This document shows positions 26,921-36,125 of a stretch of DNA of 55,980 nucleotides, piece after piece (position 1 is the first letter of the stretch; the number at the start of each line of letters is the position of its first letter). Location of the stretch: NCBI RefSeq assembly GCF_001905125.1, contig NZ_LWLE01000024.1, forward strand, positions 1 through 55,980, in the 5' to 3' direction. Source of the DNA: Streptomyces sp. TSRI0281. GTDB taxonomy: Bacteria > Actinomycetota > Actinomycetes > Streptomycetales > Streptomycetaceae. A program made the position numbers and the translations under genes. The notes beneath the pieces were generated by a model, which saw only the letters and a program-made list of their open reading frames with translations, was not told the DNA's origin and did no database searches.

Positions 26921-27677
26921 GCCCTGCGGCCTCACCCTCACCGAGTGCCCGGCCGCGATGACCGCGACCGACCGGCCGGGGACGGCTCGTCGTCCTCGGC
27001 CCCACGGTCTCCCAGAACGGGTGCGTCGACACCGTGGTGGAGAGCTCCAGCAGCCTCGCCCGGTAGTCGGCGATCCGCTGCGCCTGCTCACGAAGTGGGC
27101 CCGTGCGACCTTGTCGGATCCTGACCTTCTGTGGGATCTCCCGGTCACGTCTCGGCAGCTTGATAGGAGTTGGCCAGCCCGTGGCGGGCGCGACGGGAAT
27201 CGGCGCTGCGTGAACGCCACGGAGGCGACCGGTGACCCGACGGACCGTGCGCCGTAGAACCGTACAGGCTGAAACCACCGGCCACAGCGGCCTGCCCTTC
27301 CCCCGACCGACAGGTCCGCCTCCTTCGGATCTCCGCGGCCAGGCCAACGGCGAGCCGGCCGACAGCTGCACTTCACCCTCTCTGACCGGAACCAGGGCCA
27401 GGCGCTGAGACCCAGCCTGGTGGCGGTGCCCGCGTGCGACCCTGCGCTGGCCCCGGTGGTCTCACCTCGAAGCCGATGCCACCACCGGGACACAGGTCGC
27501 CGCCCTGCCACCCGTCACGACGTGGGGGCGGGTCCTCGCGACCGGCCAGGCATACAGCCGCCCCGCACACCACAAAGTCGGCATCAAACCCCGTCGTAGG
27601 AGCGGCACTGACACCGCTGGCAGTGCTCCGTAGTCTGCTCTGACACAGGACGGCGTGATCTTTGGCGGGAGACCCTG
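26921..27677. other. gap with gene remnants
   Basis: No intact gene is seen. On the minus strand around 27180-26990 a fragment reads LREQAQRIADYRARLLELST and THPFWETVG. This is like the start of a small unknown protein, cut off at both sides. A plus-strand stretch near 27440-27620 has short coding-like sequence (TWGRVLATGQAY) without a start. Confidence 0.3.
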
Positions 27678-27920
27678 ATGACAGGTAGCAGCAGGTCCAG
27701 CACGGACATCGGCGGCGGCCATATCGGACTGGTCGTCACGATCATTGCCTTGGTCGTCATTGCCAGTCTCTCCGGCCCTCGCTGGACCTTGATCGTCGCG
27801 GGGTGCTTCACCGCCTGGTTCATCCTCGCACTGACCATCATCCGCATCAGGGGCGGCAGCGAAGCCGTTCGGCGGGCATACGTCGCCACTTTCGGATGGG
27901 GCGACTACGTCACTCCCTGA
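27678..27920 (+). CDS. 80-residue two-helix membrane protein
   Basis: ATG 27678 with GGGAG six nt upstream. Two hydrophobic helices, HIGLVVTIIALVVIASLS and WTLIVAGCFTAWFILALTII, are separated by a short loop. A short polar head and a basic/aromatic tail (RRAYVATFGWGDYVTP) complete it. No family recognised. It appears intact and ends about 220 bp before the IS3 insertion. Confidence 0.65.
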   Translation: MTGSSRSSTDIGGGHIGLVVTIIALVVIASLSGPRWTLIVAGCFTAWFILALTIIRIRGGSEAVRRAYVATFGWGDYVTP

Positions 27921-28210
27921 TGGAGTTAAACGGCAAGCTGAGCGGCCCCGGATCCGTCGTGGGGAACTCCCTGCCTGGATCGCGAGACTGATCAGCCCCT
28001 GGGCCAGTACCGTGTCCCCCGGCCAGGTCCGGTTCACACCCGATGAGCTCTTCACCCTGGCCTCCCGTACCCCGGATCAGCGCTCTGGGCCGGGGTACAG
28101 CCGTGTCCTCCCCCAGGCCGTCAGTGCGGTCCGACGGGCCCTGACCTCGGATTTTGGACACCGGAGACACTTGGATCTTGATGGTCCAGGAGAACGGAGT
28201 CCCCGTGGGG

Positions 28211-28533
28211 ATGAAGCACTACCCCGCCGAGTTCAAGGCGGACGCGGTCGCGTTGTACCGGTCGAGGCCGGGAGCGACGATCAAGTCCGTCGCCGGCGAT
28301 CTCGGGGTGAACACCGGGACGCTCCGGAACTGGATCCGGGCCGCGGACGGGCGCCGCCCCGGCGCCCGCTCCGCACCGCCGTCCGCTCCGCACCGCCGTC
28401 CGCTTCGCAGACCGGCGTCGACGACGTTCAGGCAGAGCTGGCCGCGGCCCGCAAGAGGATCCGTGAGCTGGAGGAAGAACGGGACATCCTCCGCAAGGCG
28501 GCCCGGTATTTCGCGACGGAGACGCGCTGGTGA
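28211..28533 (+). pseudogene. IS3 orfA, inactivated by a 17-bp tandem duplication
   Basis: From ATG 28211 the helix-turn-helix part is normal: KHYPAEFKADAVALYRSRPG, then GVNTGTLRNWIRAADG. A 17-bp unit present twice (28367-28383 and 28384-28400) shifts the frame. The leucine-zipper end (AELAAARKRIRELEEERDIL, stop 28533) is in another frame. Removing one copy restores a single continuous reading frame, so the duplication is the lesion. Confidence 0.8.
28367..28400 (+). repeat. 17-bp perfect tandem duplication
   Basis: CGCTCCGCACCGCCGTC occurs twice head to tail (28367-28383, 28384-28400) inside orfA of the IS3 element and causes its frameshift. A second, unrelated 17-bp tandem duplication lies at 36092-36125. 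Confidence 0.85.
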
Positions 28534-29429
28534 ACCGCTGCCAGTTCGTTGAAGATCACCAGCGCCGCCACGCCGTGAAGCGGCTCTGCGACATCCTCGG
28601 CCTCTCCCGCTCGACCTTCTACTACTGGCACCGCACCGCGGCAGCACGAACGGCCAGGCAGACCGTCGAAGCCGGGCTCGCTGCCCCGATACGCAAGGTC
28701 CACCAGGAATCCGACGGTACCTACGGAGCCCCCGGAATCAGCGCCGAGCTTCGCGACGAGGGCGGCCCGACGGTCAACCACAAGCGCGTCGCCAGGATCA
28801 TGCGGACCATCGGACTCGAGGGAGTCCGTCTGCGGCGCCGGCACCGCACCACCGTGGACCAGGCGGCGCCGAAGGCGCCGGATCTGATCTGCCGTGACTT
28901 CACCGCGGCCGCGGTGAACACGAAGTACGTCGGCGACATCACATACCTGCCGGTCAGCGGCGCGAAGCCGCTCTACCTCGCGACCGTCATCGACCTCGCC
29001 TCACGCCGGCCGGCCGGATGGGCCATCGCCGACCACATGCGGACAGAACTCGTCACCGATGCCCTGGCGGCAGCCGAGCGGACCTGCGGAAGCCCGGCCG
29101 GAGCGGTCATGCACACCGATCACGGCTCGCAATACACGAGTACGGCCTTGGCTGAAATCTGCAGGTCAGCATAGGTCCGGCAGAGCATGGGCGAGGTCGG
29201 CTCCAGCGCGGACAACGCCGCCGCGGAAAGCTTCAACGCCGCCTTCAAGAGGGAGACCCTCAAAGGCCGCAAGGCCTGGTCGAACGAGCGCGAGGCCAGG
29301 CTCGACGCCTTCCGTCGGCTGATCCGCTACAACACCCGACGCCAGCACTCTCGCCCCGGCCAGCGGTCCCCGATCGCCTACGAGAACGACCTCCGACCAG
29401 CAGCAACTACCCTGACCCAAGCCGCATAG
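28530..29429 (+). pseudogene. IS3 orfB (DDE integrase) with a premature amber stop
   Basis: The frame overlaps the orfA end by 4 nt. It has an N-terminal HTH_21-like region (VKRLCDILGLSRSTFYYWHR) and a catalytic core with Asp in YVGDITYLPV, Asp in MHTDHGSQYTS and Glu in ADNAAAESFNAAFKRE. A TAG at 29172-29174 interrupts it just before the third catalytic residue. The same frame then continues unchanged (VRQSMGEVGSSADN) to the normal end at 29429. The enzyme is dead unless the stop is read through. Confidence 0.85.
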
Positions 29430-29458
29430 ACGTGTTCAGCATCTGGGGTCAAGGCCCT

Positions 29459-29705
29459 ACTTCGGGTAGAGCGAGTCGAAGCCGTCGGTGTTGAAGTTGT
29501 GGATCACATCGCGGACCCGGTCGTCGCTGCTGAACGACACCTCGGCGATCTTTGCCAGGGGCATCCCCTACGCGGACAGCAGAACCATCTGGGCCCGCCG
29601 CCAGGTCACCATCGACCCGGTGCCCCTGCGGATGATCCGCAGCAGCCGCCGGCCCTCGTCATCGTCGATCTCCCGGACCTGCACTCGTTCAGCCACGTGA
29701 TCATT
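29459..29705 (-). pseudogene. N-terminal fragment of an IS630-type transposase
   Basis: The minus-strand frame reads VQVREIDDDEGRRLLRIIRR, MVTWRRAQMVLLSA, an in-frame TAG, then GMPLAKIAEVSFSSDDRVRD and NTDGFDSLYPK, where it stops at the IS3 border. This is the helix-turn-helix start of IS630-family transposases. It is inactivated twice: a nonsense codon and loss of the catalytic part. Confidence 0.7.
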
Positions 29706-29880
29706 CTGGCCGTCCGGTTGCCGCGCCGGGCGACACCGGCCTGTTGACCGGAGCACGGGAGGACACGCCGGGCGGTAGCGCATCCCCGCTCGGGCGTCGA
29801 CGGCTTCTACGACTGGGCGGTGGCGTCGGACCGCCGCTTTGCCAGGATGCGCCGGTTCCCGCCCGGAGCCGGCCGGGTGG

Positions 29881-30795
29881 TCAGTCCAGTGCGGGGTGTG
29901 TGCGGCGTGCGGTGTGTGCGGGCTGCCCGACTGCGGCGTACCAGACCAGGGCCGCACATATGAAGGCCGTCGCCGCGGAGACCAGTGACCTTGTGAGGGT
30001 GTCGTTCCGTGCGCCGGAAACGAGGGCGACGGCCAGTGCCAGCGTCAGGGTGATGACGGGCAGCGCACGGGGGCTCCGCGTGGCGCCTGGCACGGCGGCC
30101 GGCGGCAGCAGCCAGGTTGCGAGGCCGTAACAGGCACAGGCCAACAGTGTGGCTCCCAGCACTTCGCTGGGCCGGTGGCCGCCCATGGTCGCGCTGGCGG
30201 CGGCGATGCAGGCGAGCCACAGCACACCGGCCGTGGCGACGTAGGGGCGGATGCGGGGGGAAACCACGAGGACGGCGGCGAGGGTCAGCGCGGCGGGGAT
30301 GGCCGTGTGCCCGCTGGGGAAACCCTGATCAAGGAGATTCTCCGGCGCGCCCACCAGATCGGGGCGGGGCAGGATGGTCGATTTGAGCACCTCCTTGCCT
30401 CCGGTCGTGAGAATGACGACCCCGAGCGCCGCGCACCCCTGCCGCCAGCACCGCCGCACCAGGGTGAGGACCACAATGACGGCCAGGCCCACCATCAGGG
30501 TGGGCTTGGCGCTCAATTCCATCGGCGGCAGGGGCGTCGAGCCGTAGACCGCTCCTGACAGGGGGTAGATCCATGCTTCTTCGCCGCCCTGTTTACCGAG
30601 ATCAAACAGGGCGTTCTCGGCTCGTTGCCCCCACGGGGTGCAGATGGCGAGCAGGTAGACCGTCAGGAACCCCAGGGTGTACAGCAGAGCCGGCATCCAC
30701 GGCCGTGTCGTACGCGACGGGCTGGGGTCGTCGGGGGCCTGCCTTGAGGCCCCCGGACGGTGCGCGGGCAGGGACTGAGAATCGTGCTGAGTCAT
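29881..30795 (-). CDS. PAP2-superfamily membrane phosphatase
   Basis: 304 residues from ATG 30795. After a ~30-residue Pro/Ser-rich head there are about seven hydrophobic helices. PAP2 signature motifs are present: KSTILPRPD (motif 1), QGFPSGHTAIPAA (motif 2 with catalytic His) and ASATMGGHRPSEV (motif 3, with Glu where Asp is usual). Family members dephosphorylate phosphatidic acid, undecaprenyl pyrophosphate or similar lipids at the membrane. It is not obviously in an operon. Confidence 0.85.
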   Translation of the reverse strand: MTQHDSQSLPAHRPGASRQAPDDPSPSRTTRPWMPALLYTLGFLTVYLLAICTPWGQRAENALFDLGKQGGEEAWIYPLSGAVYGSTPLPPMELSAKPTLMVGLAVIVVLTLVRRCWRQGCAALGVVILTTGGKEVLKSTILPRPDLVGAPENLLDQGFPSGHTAIPAALTLAAVLVVSPRIRPYVATAGVLWLACIAAASATMGGHRPSEVLGATLLACACYGLATWLLPPAAVPGATRSPRALPVITLTLALAVALVSGARNDTLTRSLVSAATAFICAALVWYAAVGQPAHTARRTHPALD

Positions 30796-30888
30796 CGCTC
30801 TGTTTCTTCCGTTGGGGGAGTTCGGTCACGCACGTCTTCCGGCACGACGTGGGCCGCCGGGCTCGGCCGGCCCACCGGGGGTCCGCTC

Positions 30889-31845
30889 CTATTCGGCGAG
30901 TGCCTGCCCCTGTCGGCGCTGGGCGGCGATCGCCAGGGCGGGGAGGGGTGCGATCAGCAGGATGAGGACGACCAGGTCCGGAAAGGACTGCATGAACGCG
31001 TCCGGCCGGACGACGATCGCCTGCATGCGGACGATCGCGAACGCCGCGACGGGGATCAGCCACCGGTGGTCGCCGGTGGCGGCCGTCGCCACCCACGCGG
31101 CGATCAGCGCGGTGGCTTCGAGGACGAACAAGCCGCGCTGGAAAGCCGGACTGACGTAGATGATGTGCAGGCTCCCGGCAATGAACATGGCGAGTACGAC
31201 GGGGGCCAGCCAGCGGTACGAGCGGCGTCGCAGACGGCTGGGACGGCAGAGCGCCAGCACGGCGCACGCGGCGCACAGTGCCCCCGACAGCACCAGGTCA
31301 CGGGCCGTTATCGGGGCGCCAAGACCGTAGTAGCCCAGGCCCGCCTTGCCCTCGTCGCCGAAGAGGGTGCGGCCGTGGGACGTGGCGCCGGCCCAGATCA
31401 TGGCTGCCGCGGCCGGCAGCGCGATCCACGGTCTGCCGCGCAGCAGGGCGATCAGGCAGCCCAGCGGGAGCAGCCCGTAGGGCAGCAGCCGTATCCGCGT
31501 GGGTCCTTCGGCCCACGGGTACCAGCCGGAGAAGTGGAAGGCGATGGCGTGCTGTCCGGGGTCGATGTGCAGTGCCCAGTGCCACACATCCTGCAAGTAC
31601 GGAACCAGCGCCAGCGCGGCGAGGGCCAGGGCGGCCAGATGGATGCCGTCCAACCACCACGGCCGGGCCGTGTCGTCGACGACGGCACGGCCGCGGGCCT
31701 GCACCCCGGCGCGCACCAGGGCGGCAACTTCCCGCGGCGGGGGCCAGGAGCGGCCGGGATACGCCTCGGACAGGCAGGCCAGCACCTCCTCTCCCTGCCG
31801 GGAACGGTAGGGCTCGGGATAGGCCGCAAGCAGCAGACGATTCAT
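30889..31845 (-). CDS. multi-helix membrane protein paired with PadR
   Basis: 318 residues from ATG 31845, overlapping the PadR stop by 4 nt (ATGA). The N-terminal ~55 residues (MNRLLLAAYPEPYRSRQGEE) resemble the HAAS-like helical module often found in PadR-linked membrane proteins. Eight or so hydrophobic helices follow (e.g. DGIHLAALALAALALVPYL, FPDLVVLILLIAPLPALAIA). No transport or enzyme motif is visible. The PadR/HAAS-membrane pairing suggests a regulated envelope-stress or efflux-associated unit. Confidence 0.7.
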   Translation of the reverse strand: MNRLLLAAYPEPYRSRQGEEVLACLSEAYPGRSWPPPREVAALVRAGVQARGRAVVDDTARPWWLDGIHLAALALAALALVPYLQDVWHWALHIDPGQHAIAFHFSGWYPWAEGPTRIRLLPYGLLPLGCLIALLRGRPWIALPAAAAMIWAGATSHGRTLFGDEGKAGLGYYGLGAPITARDLVLSGALCAACAVLALCRPSRLRRRSYRWLAPVVLAMFIAGSLHIIYVSPAFQRGLFVLEATALIAAWVATAATGDHRWLIPVAAFAIVRMQAIVVRPDAFMQSFPDLVVLILLIAPLPALAIAAQRRQGQALAE

Positions 31846-32183
31846 GCCGGGGCCGCTCCGGCATCCCGCGAGTGTCCGATGACGACGGCCGCCGCCTGCT
31901 GCATCCGCAGCGCCTCCCGGCCGAGCGCCTCGGTGCCGTGCTCGGTGAGCCGGTAGTAGCGCCGCGCCCGCCCGTCCACGATCTCCTCATGGCCGGCGGC
32001 CACCAGTCCGGCCCGCTCCATCCGCTCCAGCGCGCCGTAGAGAGTGCCGACGGCGATCCGGAGCCGCCCGTCGGTGGCCTGCTCGGCAGCCTTGATGATG
32101 CCGTAACCGTGCAACGGACCATCCATGAGTGCAGCAAGGATGAAGTACTGCGGTTCCGTCAAAGGCGGATTCTGTCTGGTCAC
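31842..32183 (-). CDS. PadR-family transcriptional regulator
   Basis: 113 residues from GTG 32183. The winged helix of PadR is complete: LTEPQYFILAALMDGPLHGY, GIIKAAEQATDGRLRIAVGT, LYGALERMERAGLVAAGHEE, RARRYYRLTEHG. The short C-terminal dimerisation helix matches the small PadR subfamily. It is translationally coupled to the membrane protein it precedes and probably represses the operon from the palindromes overlapping its own promoter. Confidence 0.9.
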   Translation of the reverse strand: MTRQNPPLTEPQYFILAALMDGPLHGYGIIKAAEQATDGRLRIAVGTLYGALERMERAGLVAAGHEEIVDGRARRYYRLTEHGTEALGREALRMQQAAAVVIGHSRDAGAAPA

Positions 32184-32186
32184 GCA

Positions 32187-32215
32187 TCGAGCATATATCG
32201 AGCTACGAAATATAT
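32187..32215. promoter_or_regulatory. AT-rich palindromes upstream of padR
   Basis: TCGA-GCATATA-TCGA (32187-32201) is a palindrome just before the GTG. ATATAT occurs at 32193-32198 and again at 32210-32215. This island is strikingly AT-rich for the genome and could hold both the -10 region and the PadR operator. Confidence 0.45.
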
Positions 32216-32307
32216 CTGCCAGCCCTGGGTGATCACCGGCAGCACCTCCACGCCCCCGGCGAGCGTCACCCTCTCCCGGCCGGCGGGCGCGACGGCGATC
32301 TCCTCGA

Positions 32308-32402
32308 CGCACCCATGATCCGTCGCTACATCAGCTGGTGACACAAGCACGCCGCCGACGAACGTCTCCGCGAGGTCGTGAACAGGGCGAACGTTGCCTG
32401 AT
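32308..32402 (+). pseudogene. 3' tail of an IS630-like transposase
   Basis: A plus-strand frame reads MIRRYISW, an in-frame TGA, HKHAADERLREVVNRANVA and a stop at 32402. YxxWRNxHAxDxRLRxVxxRANVA-type endings belong, as I recall, to IS630-group transposases. Everything upstream is unrelated. Confidence 0.4.
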
Positions 32403-32602
32403 GCGGCACTAGTCACGCACACCCACCAACCGACAGCAGACGACTCCGCTGTCAACGATGAGCACACCCACGCGCCACTCCCCCGGCAACGACCAACGAC
32501 GTCCCGCCCCGCGCTGCTCACCGACTCCCTTCGACCGGAGAGACACATCCACCGCCCCTGGCACCCACGTGCCGGGGGCTTCGTGCTTCCTGGAGGACAG
32601 AA

Positions 32603-32742
32603 GTGCCGACCTACGAGGCCACACCCCGCTTCAACTCCGACCACGACCGTCTCACCGCCCAACAACGCCAGCGCTTCCGTCGAGCCGTCAACGCATTCGT
32701 GCACGACCTGCGCACCGGACGCTTTCACGGCGGCCTCCGTGA
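32603..32742 (+). pseudogene. 5' fragment of a RelE/ParE-type toxin gene
   Basis: GTG 32603 has a textbook GGAGG six nt upstream. A stem-loop with arms CCCCTGGCAC/GTGCCGGGGG lies about 25 nt before that. The first ~46 residues read PTYEATPRFNSDHDRLTAQQ, RFRRAVNAFVHDLRTGRFHG, the expected two N-terminal helices of a RelE-like mRNA interferase. Sequence beyond about 32742 is unrelated, so the catalytic sheet is missing. No antitoxin gene is seen nearby. Confidence 0.5.
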
Positions 32743-32858
32743 AGCGCGCGGGTTCGCGGAATCCTGGAGGGTCCAACCGCTGAACCCGCGCGTCGTCGCC
32801 GGGTTGGAGCCGGGAACGAGGGCGGGTTCGTCTGTGCCTGCGGGAGATGCGGCGGTTG

Positions 32859-33842
32859 TCAGAGCCGTGGGGATCGGCGGCGTTCGGCGCCGGTGGCTGT
32901 CCACGGTGCGATGAGCGCGGCGGCCACGGACACGGTGGCCAACAGGACGAAGAGTGGTCCGTAGCCGCTGAGGGGCACGACCAGGGCGGCGCCGGCGAAT
33001 GGCGCGAGGGCTGCCGCTGTGGTTGCCGGTGCCGCGAGGAGTCCGGAGAGGTGGCCGTAGTGGGCTGTGCCCCAGCGGTCGGTGATGGCGGTGGCCTGGA
33101 GGAGAGTGAGGTTGCCGCGGACCATGCCGGCCACGACTGACACGGTGATGCTCAGGGCGTACGGGCCGGGGGTGGCGGCGAAGGCGGCGGTGGTGAGTCC
33201 GCCGAGCGCGATCAGGATCGTGGCGCGGGCTGTGGCGGTGGTGCGGCGGGCCAGGGCGGCGTACAGGGTGCGGCCAAGGGTTTGTCCGGCGCCGCCGATG
33301 CCGAGGGCCCAAGCGGCCTGGCCGGTGGTGTACCCGCGCTCCAGGAGGAGCGGGACGAGGGCGACGACGACGTACATCGCGAAGCCCGACAGGGTAAAGG
33401 CGGCGGCGAGCAGCACGAACGGCCGGCTGCGCCCAACCTGGCCAGCGCCAAGGCTCTTGTGTGCAGAACTTGTTGGGGCGTCGGGCCAGGGTGCGCGCAG
33501 GGCCAGTGCGTGGGCAGGGATGGTGACTGCGGCGAGGATGCCGGCGAGCGCGAGGTAGGTGTGGCGCCAGGACATGTGGTCGGCGAGGGCCGCGGTCAGG
33601 GGTGCGAAGACGGTGGACGCGAGCCCACCGGCGAGGATGACTACCGTCAGGGCCCGCATGTGGTCGGGGCCCCACCAGCGGGTGAGGGCGGCGAACGCGG
33701 GCTGGTAGAAGGTGGCAGACATCGCGAGCCCGGCCAGCGCCCAACCGCCGGTGAAAATGGGAGGGTTCGGGGCCGCAGCCACGATCAGCAAGCTGATCAC
33801 GCCGAGCACAGAGCCGACCGTCATGACGCCGCTCGCCTCGCT
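32859..33842 (-). pseudogene. MFS transporter lacking its first helices
   Basis: The open frame has about ten hydrophobic helices (LGVISLLIVAAAPNPP, GGWALAGLAMSATFYQPAFA, GVVILAGGL-like region, etc.) and stops at 32859. It matches a full MFS permease from roughly helix 3 onward. The region encoding helices 1-2 is replaced at about 33842 by Tn3 transposase sequence. The in-frame ATG at 33893 would add ~17 residues encoded by the antisense strand of that fragment; ATG 33824 is the first inside genuine MFS sequence. Probably non-functional. Confidence 0.65.
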
Positions 33843-34335
33843 GAAGCGGGACCCGGGCGCGGTCGGGCTGGACTCGCTGCTGACGGAGATCACGAAGCTG
33901 AACGAGGTGCGGGGGCTCGGGCTGCCCGTGGCCTGTTCACGGACTGCTCGGAGAAGATGGTGGCCGCGTGGCGGGCGCGGGCGATCAAGATGTATCCCTC
34001 AGACTTCCGCGACACGAGCGCGGAAGTGTGGGTCACCCTGCTGGCCGCGTTGTGTTCGTCCCGGCAGGCAGAGATCACGGACACGCTGGTCGAGCTGCTG
34101 GTCGCCCTCGTTCACAAGATCAACACCCGTGCCGAGCGGCGGGTGGAGAAGCAGCTCACCGCCGAGCTGAAGAAGGTCCGGGGCAAGGAGGGCATCCTCT
34201 TCTAGCTGGCGACGGCCGCCGTCGACAAGCCCAACGAGGTCGTACGCCGGGCGCTGTTCCCGGTGGTCGGGGAGAAGACGCTGCGGGAGCTGGTGGCCGA
34301 GGCGAAGGCGAACGAGAAGGTGTTGGCGCTCGGGG
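33843..34335 (+). pseudogene. tnpA: internal fragment of a Tn3-family transposase
   Basis: The plus-strand frames read RDPGAVGLDSLLTEITKLNE. After a shift near 33930 come FTDCSEKMVAAWRARAIKMY, QAEITDTLVELLVALVHKIN and RRVEKQLTAELKKVRGKEGI. An in-frame TAG at 34203-34205 follows, then ATAAVDKPNEVVRRALFPVV and GEKTLRELVAEAKANEKV. This is the N-terminal DUF4158-to-core portion of a large Tn3 transposase. It is truncated at both ends, frameshifted and stop-containing. Confidence 0.75.
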
Positions 34336-34370
34336 CGGCGGCGATGAGGAAGCCGTCGCGCTCGTCGCGC

Positions 34371-35924
34371 TCAGCGTGAGCGCCGGCGCCTCCAGGTCGC
34401 CAGAGCCGCGACGAGGACGAACACCCCGAGGGCGATCCCGGCAGTCGCATAGAGGCCAGGAGTGGCCCAAGCCGGGCCCGGCCACACCGACACCGTGACG
34501 TCGGCACTGTCGTTGGCGCTCTTCGGGTCGTTGCTCGGCTGGTGGCTGTCGCCGTCGGCGACGGTGACCCGCCCGCCACGATGCGCCATTTCCTTGTCGA
34601 TGCGGAGGGTGAAGGGGAAGGTCGTGGTGGCTCCCGACTTCCCTGCCTCTGCTGTACATACGTACCGGCGGGCGCTCGGCTGCCTCACGGACGCTTCGCC
34701 AAGGGGCGTGCCGTTGGCGGCTAGGGCCCGGCAGACCTGGTCGATCACCTCCTCGTCCCACAGGGGATCGTAGGGCGACGACACGACGGTGGTGCCCGCC
34801 GGAACCGCGAACTCGACCTTGACCTTGACCTTGGCCGGAAGCGCGCCTGGGCCGTCGTTGCGTACGCCGACACGCACGTCCGCCCGGCTGCCGACGGGCC
34901 CCCTGGCGGTGTCGGCGAGCGCGACCAGGTCGCTGGTGCTGCGCACGGCGAGCTGAAGGTGCGCTGCGCCCCCACCCGTCGCGTGCGGCGCTCCCGCGTC
35001 CTTGCCGTCCTGGGCAGCCCCGGGGACGTAGCGGAGTGCGGATCCCTGTCCGGACTCGTACTGCGAGGCCATGTCTTCCGGCGGGACGTAGTCCTCCCCA
35101 AGGCCGGCGGCCTCGAAGGTGACGGTCGGGTAGGTGGCGTCGGCGGCGAGCGTGAAAGCCTCGGGAGCGGCGAGGTGGTAGGTCGCTCCGGGCGGGATGA
35201 CGACATCGTCGGCGGGCAGCCGACACCAGGCCGATGTGGTGCCGCGATAACGGCAGTTGCGATGCTTGCCTGCCATCCGGAGGCCGTCGCGGGTACCGAT
35301 GAAGAGCGAGACTCCGCGAGCGGGGACGTCCCCGGTGTTGCGCAGGGTCAGCGAGACGGCGACCCGCCCGCCCGGCGTCACGCCGTCCCGGTCCGCCCGT
35401 GTCTCGACGGCCAGTGCCGGCTTGCCGACGACGACGCGGGTGCTCGCCGTGACGCTCGGTAGGCCCGGCGAGGTCAACCGGTAATGCAGCACTGCCGAGT
35501 CGCCCGCCTCGGCCCCGTCCGCAGGACTCACGCGGAAGGACTGCCCGCTGTGTCGGCGATCGAGCAGTTCGCCACCGCAGTGGAAGGCGGGCAACCGGAC
35601 CGGGCAGGCGTCCTGACCCGTTTTCAGGACGGCGACGCCCTTGAGGTCCGTCGCGTCAACAGCGACCGTGTAATGGCCCGCTCCTTGCTCCCCGAATTGC
35701 TCCTTGATGCCGAACCTCGGCTGGTCCTCGGGATCACGCGAGACGTAGAAGACGGAGGGCACATCGAGCTCGGGACGGGATGTGTCCGACGAGGCGGAGC
35801 AGCCGAGGAGCCCCGCCAGCACGCCGAGGACGAGGACCGCCACCTGGGAGGACCGGATCGGGCGCGAGGCACCTCTGCCCGGTATTCGCTGAAACTTGGT
35901 GGTGACGCACTTCGGCATGTTCAC
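34371..35924 (-). CDS. large surface lipoprotein with C-terminal membrane anchor
   Basis: 517 residues from GTG 35924 (ATG 35918 is an alternative). A long basic head precedes the signal sequence SSQVAVLVLGVLAGLLGC with a lipobox (LLGC). The ectodomain consists of several DUF11/CARDB-like beta domains (SLTLRNTGDVPARGVSLFIG, VGVRNDGPGALPAKVKVKVE). It ends with one hydrophobic helix (LYATAGIALGVFVLVAALAT) and RRRRSR. The lipid anchor and terminal helix would tether it at both ends. Probable adhesive or structural wall-associated protein. It looks intact despite flanking Tn3 debris. Confidence 0.75.
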   Translation of the reverse strand: MNMPKCVTTKFQRIPGRGASRPIRSSQVAVLVLGVLAGLLGCSASSDTSRPELDVPSVFYVSRDPEDQPRFGIKEQFGEQGAGHYTVAVDATDLKGVAVLKTGQDACPVRLPAFHCGGELLDRRHSGQSFRVSPADGAEAGDSAVLHYRLTSPGLPSVTASTRVVVGKPALAVETRADRDGVTPGGRVAVSLTLRNTGDVPARGVSLFIGTRDGLRMAGKHRNCRYRGTTSAWCRLPADDVVIPPGATYHLAAPEAFTLAADATYPTVTFEAAGLGEDYVPPEDMASQYESGQGSALRYVPGAAQDGKDAGAPHATGGGAAHLQLAVRSTSDLVALADTARGPVGSRADVRVGVRNDGPGALPAKVKVKVEFAVPAGTTVVSSPYDPLWDEEVIDQVCRALAANGTPLGEASVRQPSARRYVCTAEAGKSGATTTFPFTLRIDKEMAHRGGRVTVADGDSHQPSNDPKSANDSADVTVSVWPGPAWATPGLYATAGIALGVFVLVAALATWRRRRSR

Positions 35925-36091
35925 GACGGTTACTTTGCCATGGTGCCAGAGTGACCGGATGCTTGACGCCGGATGGTGCCACGGCCCGGCTCACGCCGGT
36001 GTCCGGGACGGCAGGGCCGAGGGAAGACCTGGATCGCCGGCGGAGCTCAGGAACCCGTTCCAGGTCTGGCCGGACTGTACATCGCGGGCAG

Positions 36092-36125
36092 CTTCCTCTG
36101 GTCTGCCACTTCCTCTGGTCTGCCA
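36092..36125 (+). repeat. 17-bp perfect tandem duplication
   Basis: CTTCCTCTGGTCTGCCA is repeated exactly (36092-36108, 36109-36125). Same unit length as the duplication that breaks IS3 orfA, but a different sequence. Confidence 0.85.

Larger units (their letters stand above)
28142..29451 (+). mobile_element. IS3-family insertion sequence, inactivated
   Basis: 1310 bp. Imperfect terminal repeats start TGACCTCGGATTTTGGACAC at the left (28142) and TGACCCCAGATGCTGAACAC inverted at the right (to 29451), agreeing at 15 of 20 positions. GGCCC occurs within one base of each end, a possible target duplication. It encodes orfA and orfB with the usual overlap, both broken. The right flank is an IS630-type remnant, which it appears to have landed in. 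Confidence 0.75.

Noticed and set aside
28136..29457. Perfect target-site duplication for the IS3 element
   Set aside because: GGCCC is present on both sides but is offset by one base from the right end, so it is suggestive rather than exact.
32603..32742. Functional RelE toxin-antitoxin pair
   Set aside because: The toxin stops after its first helices at a sequence junction and no antitoxin ORF is adjacent.
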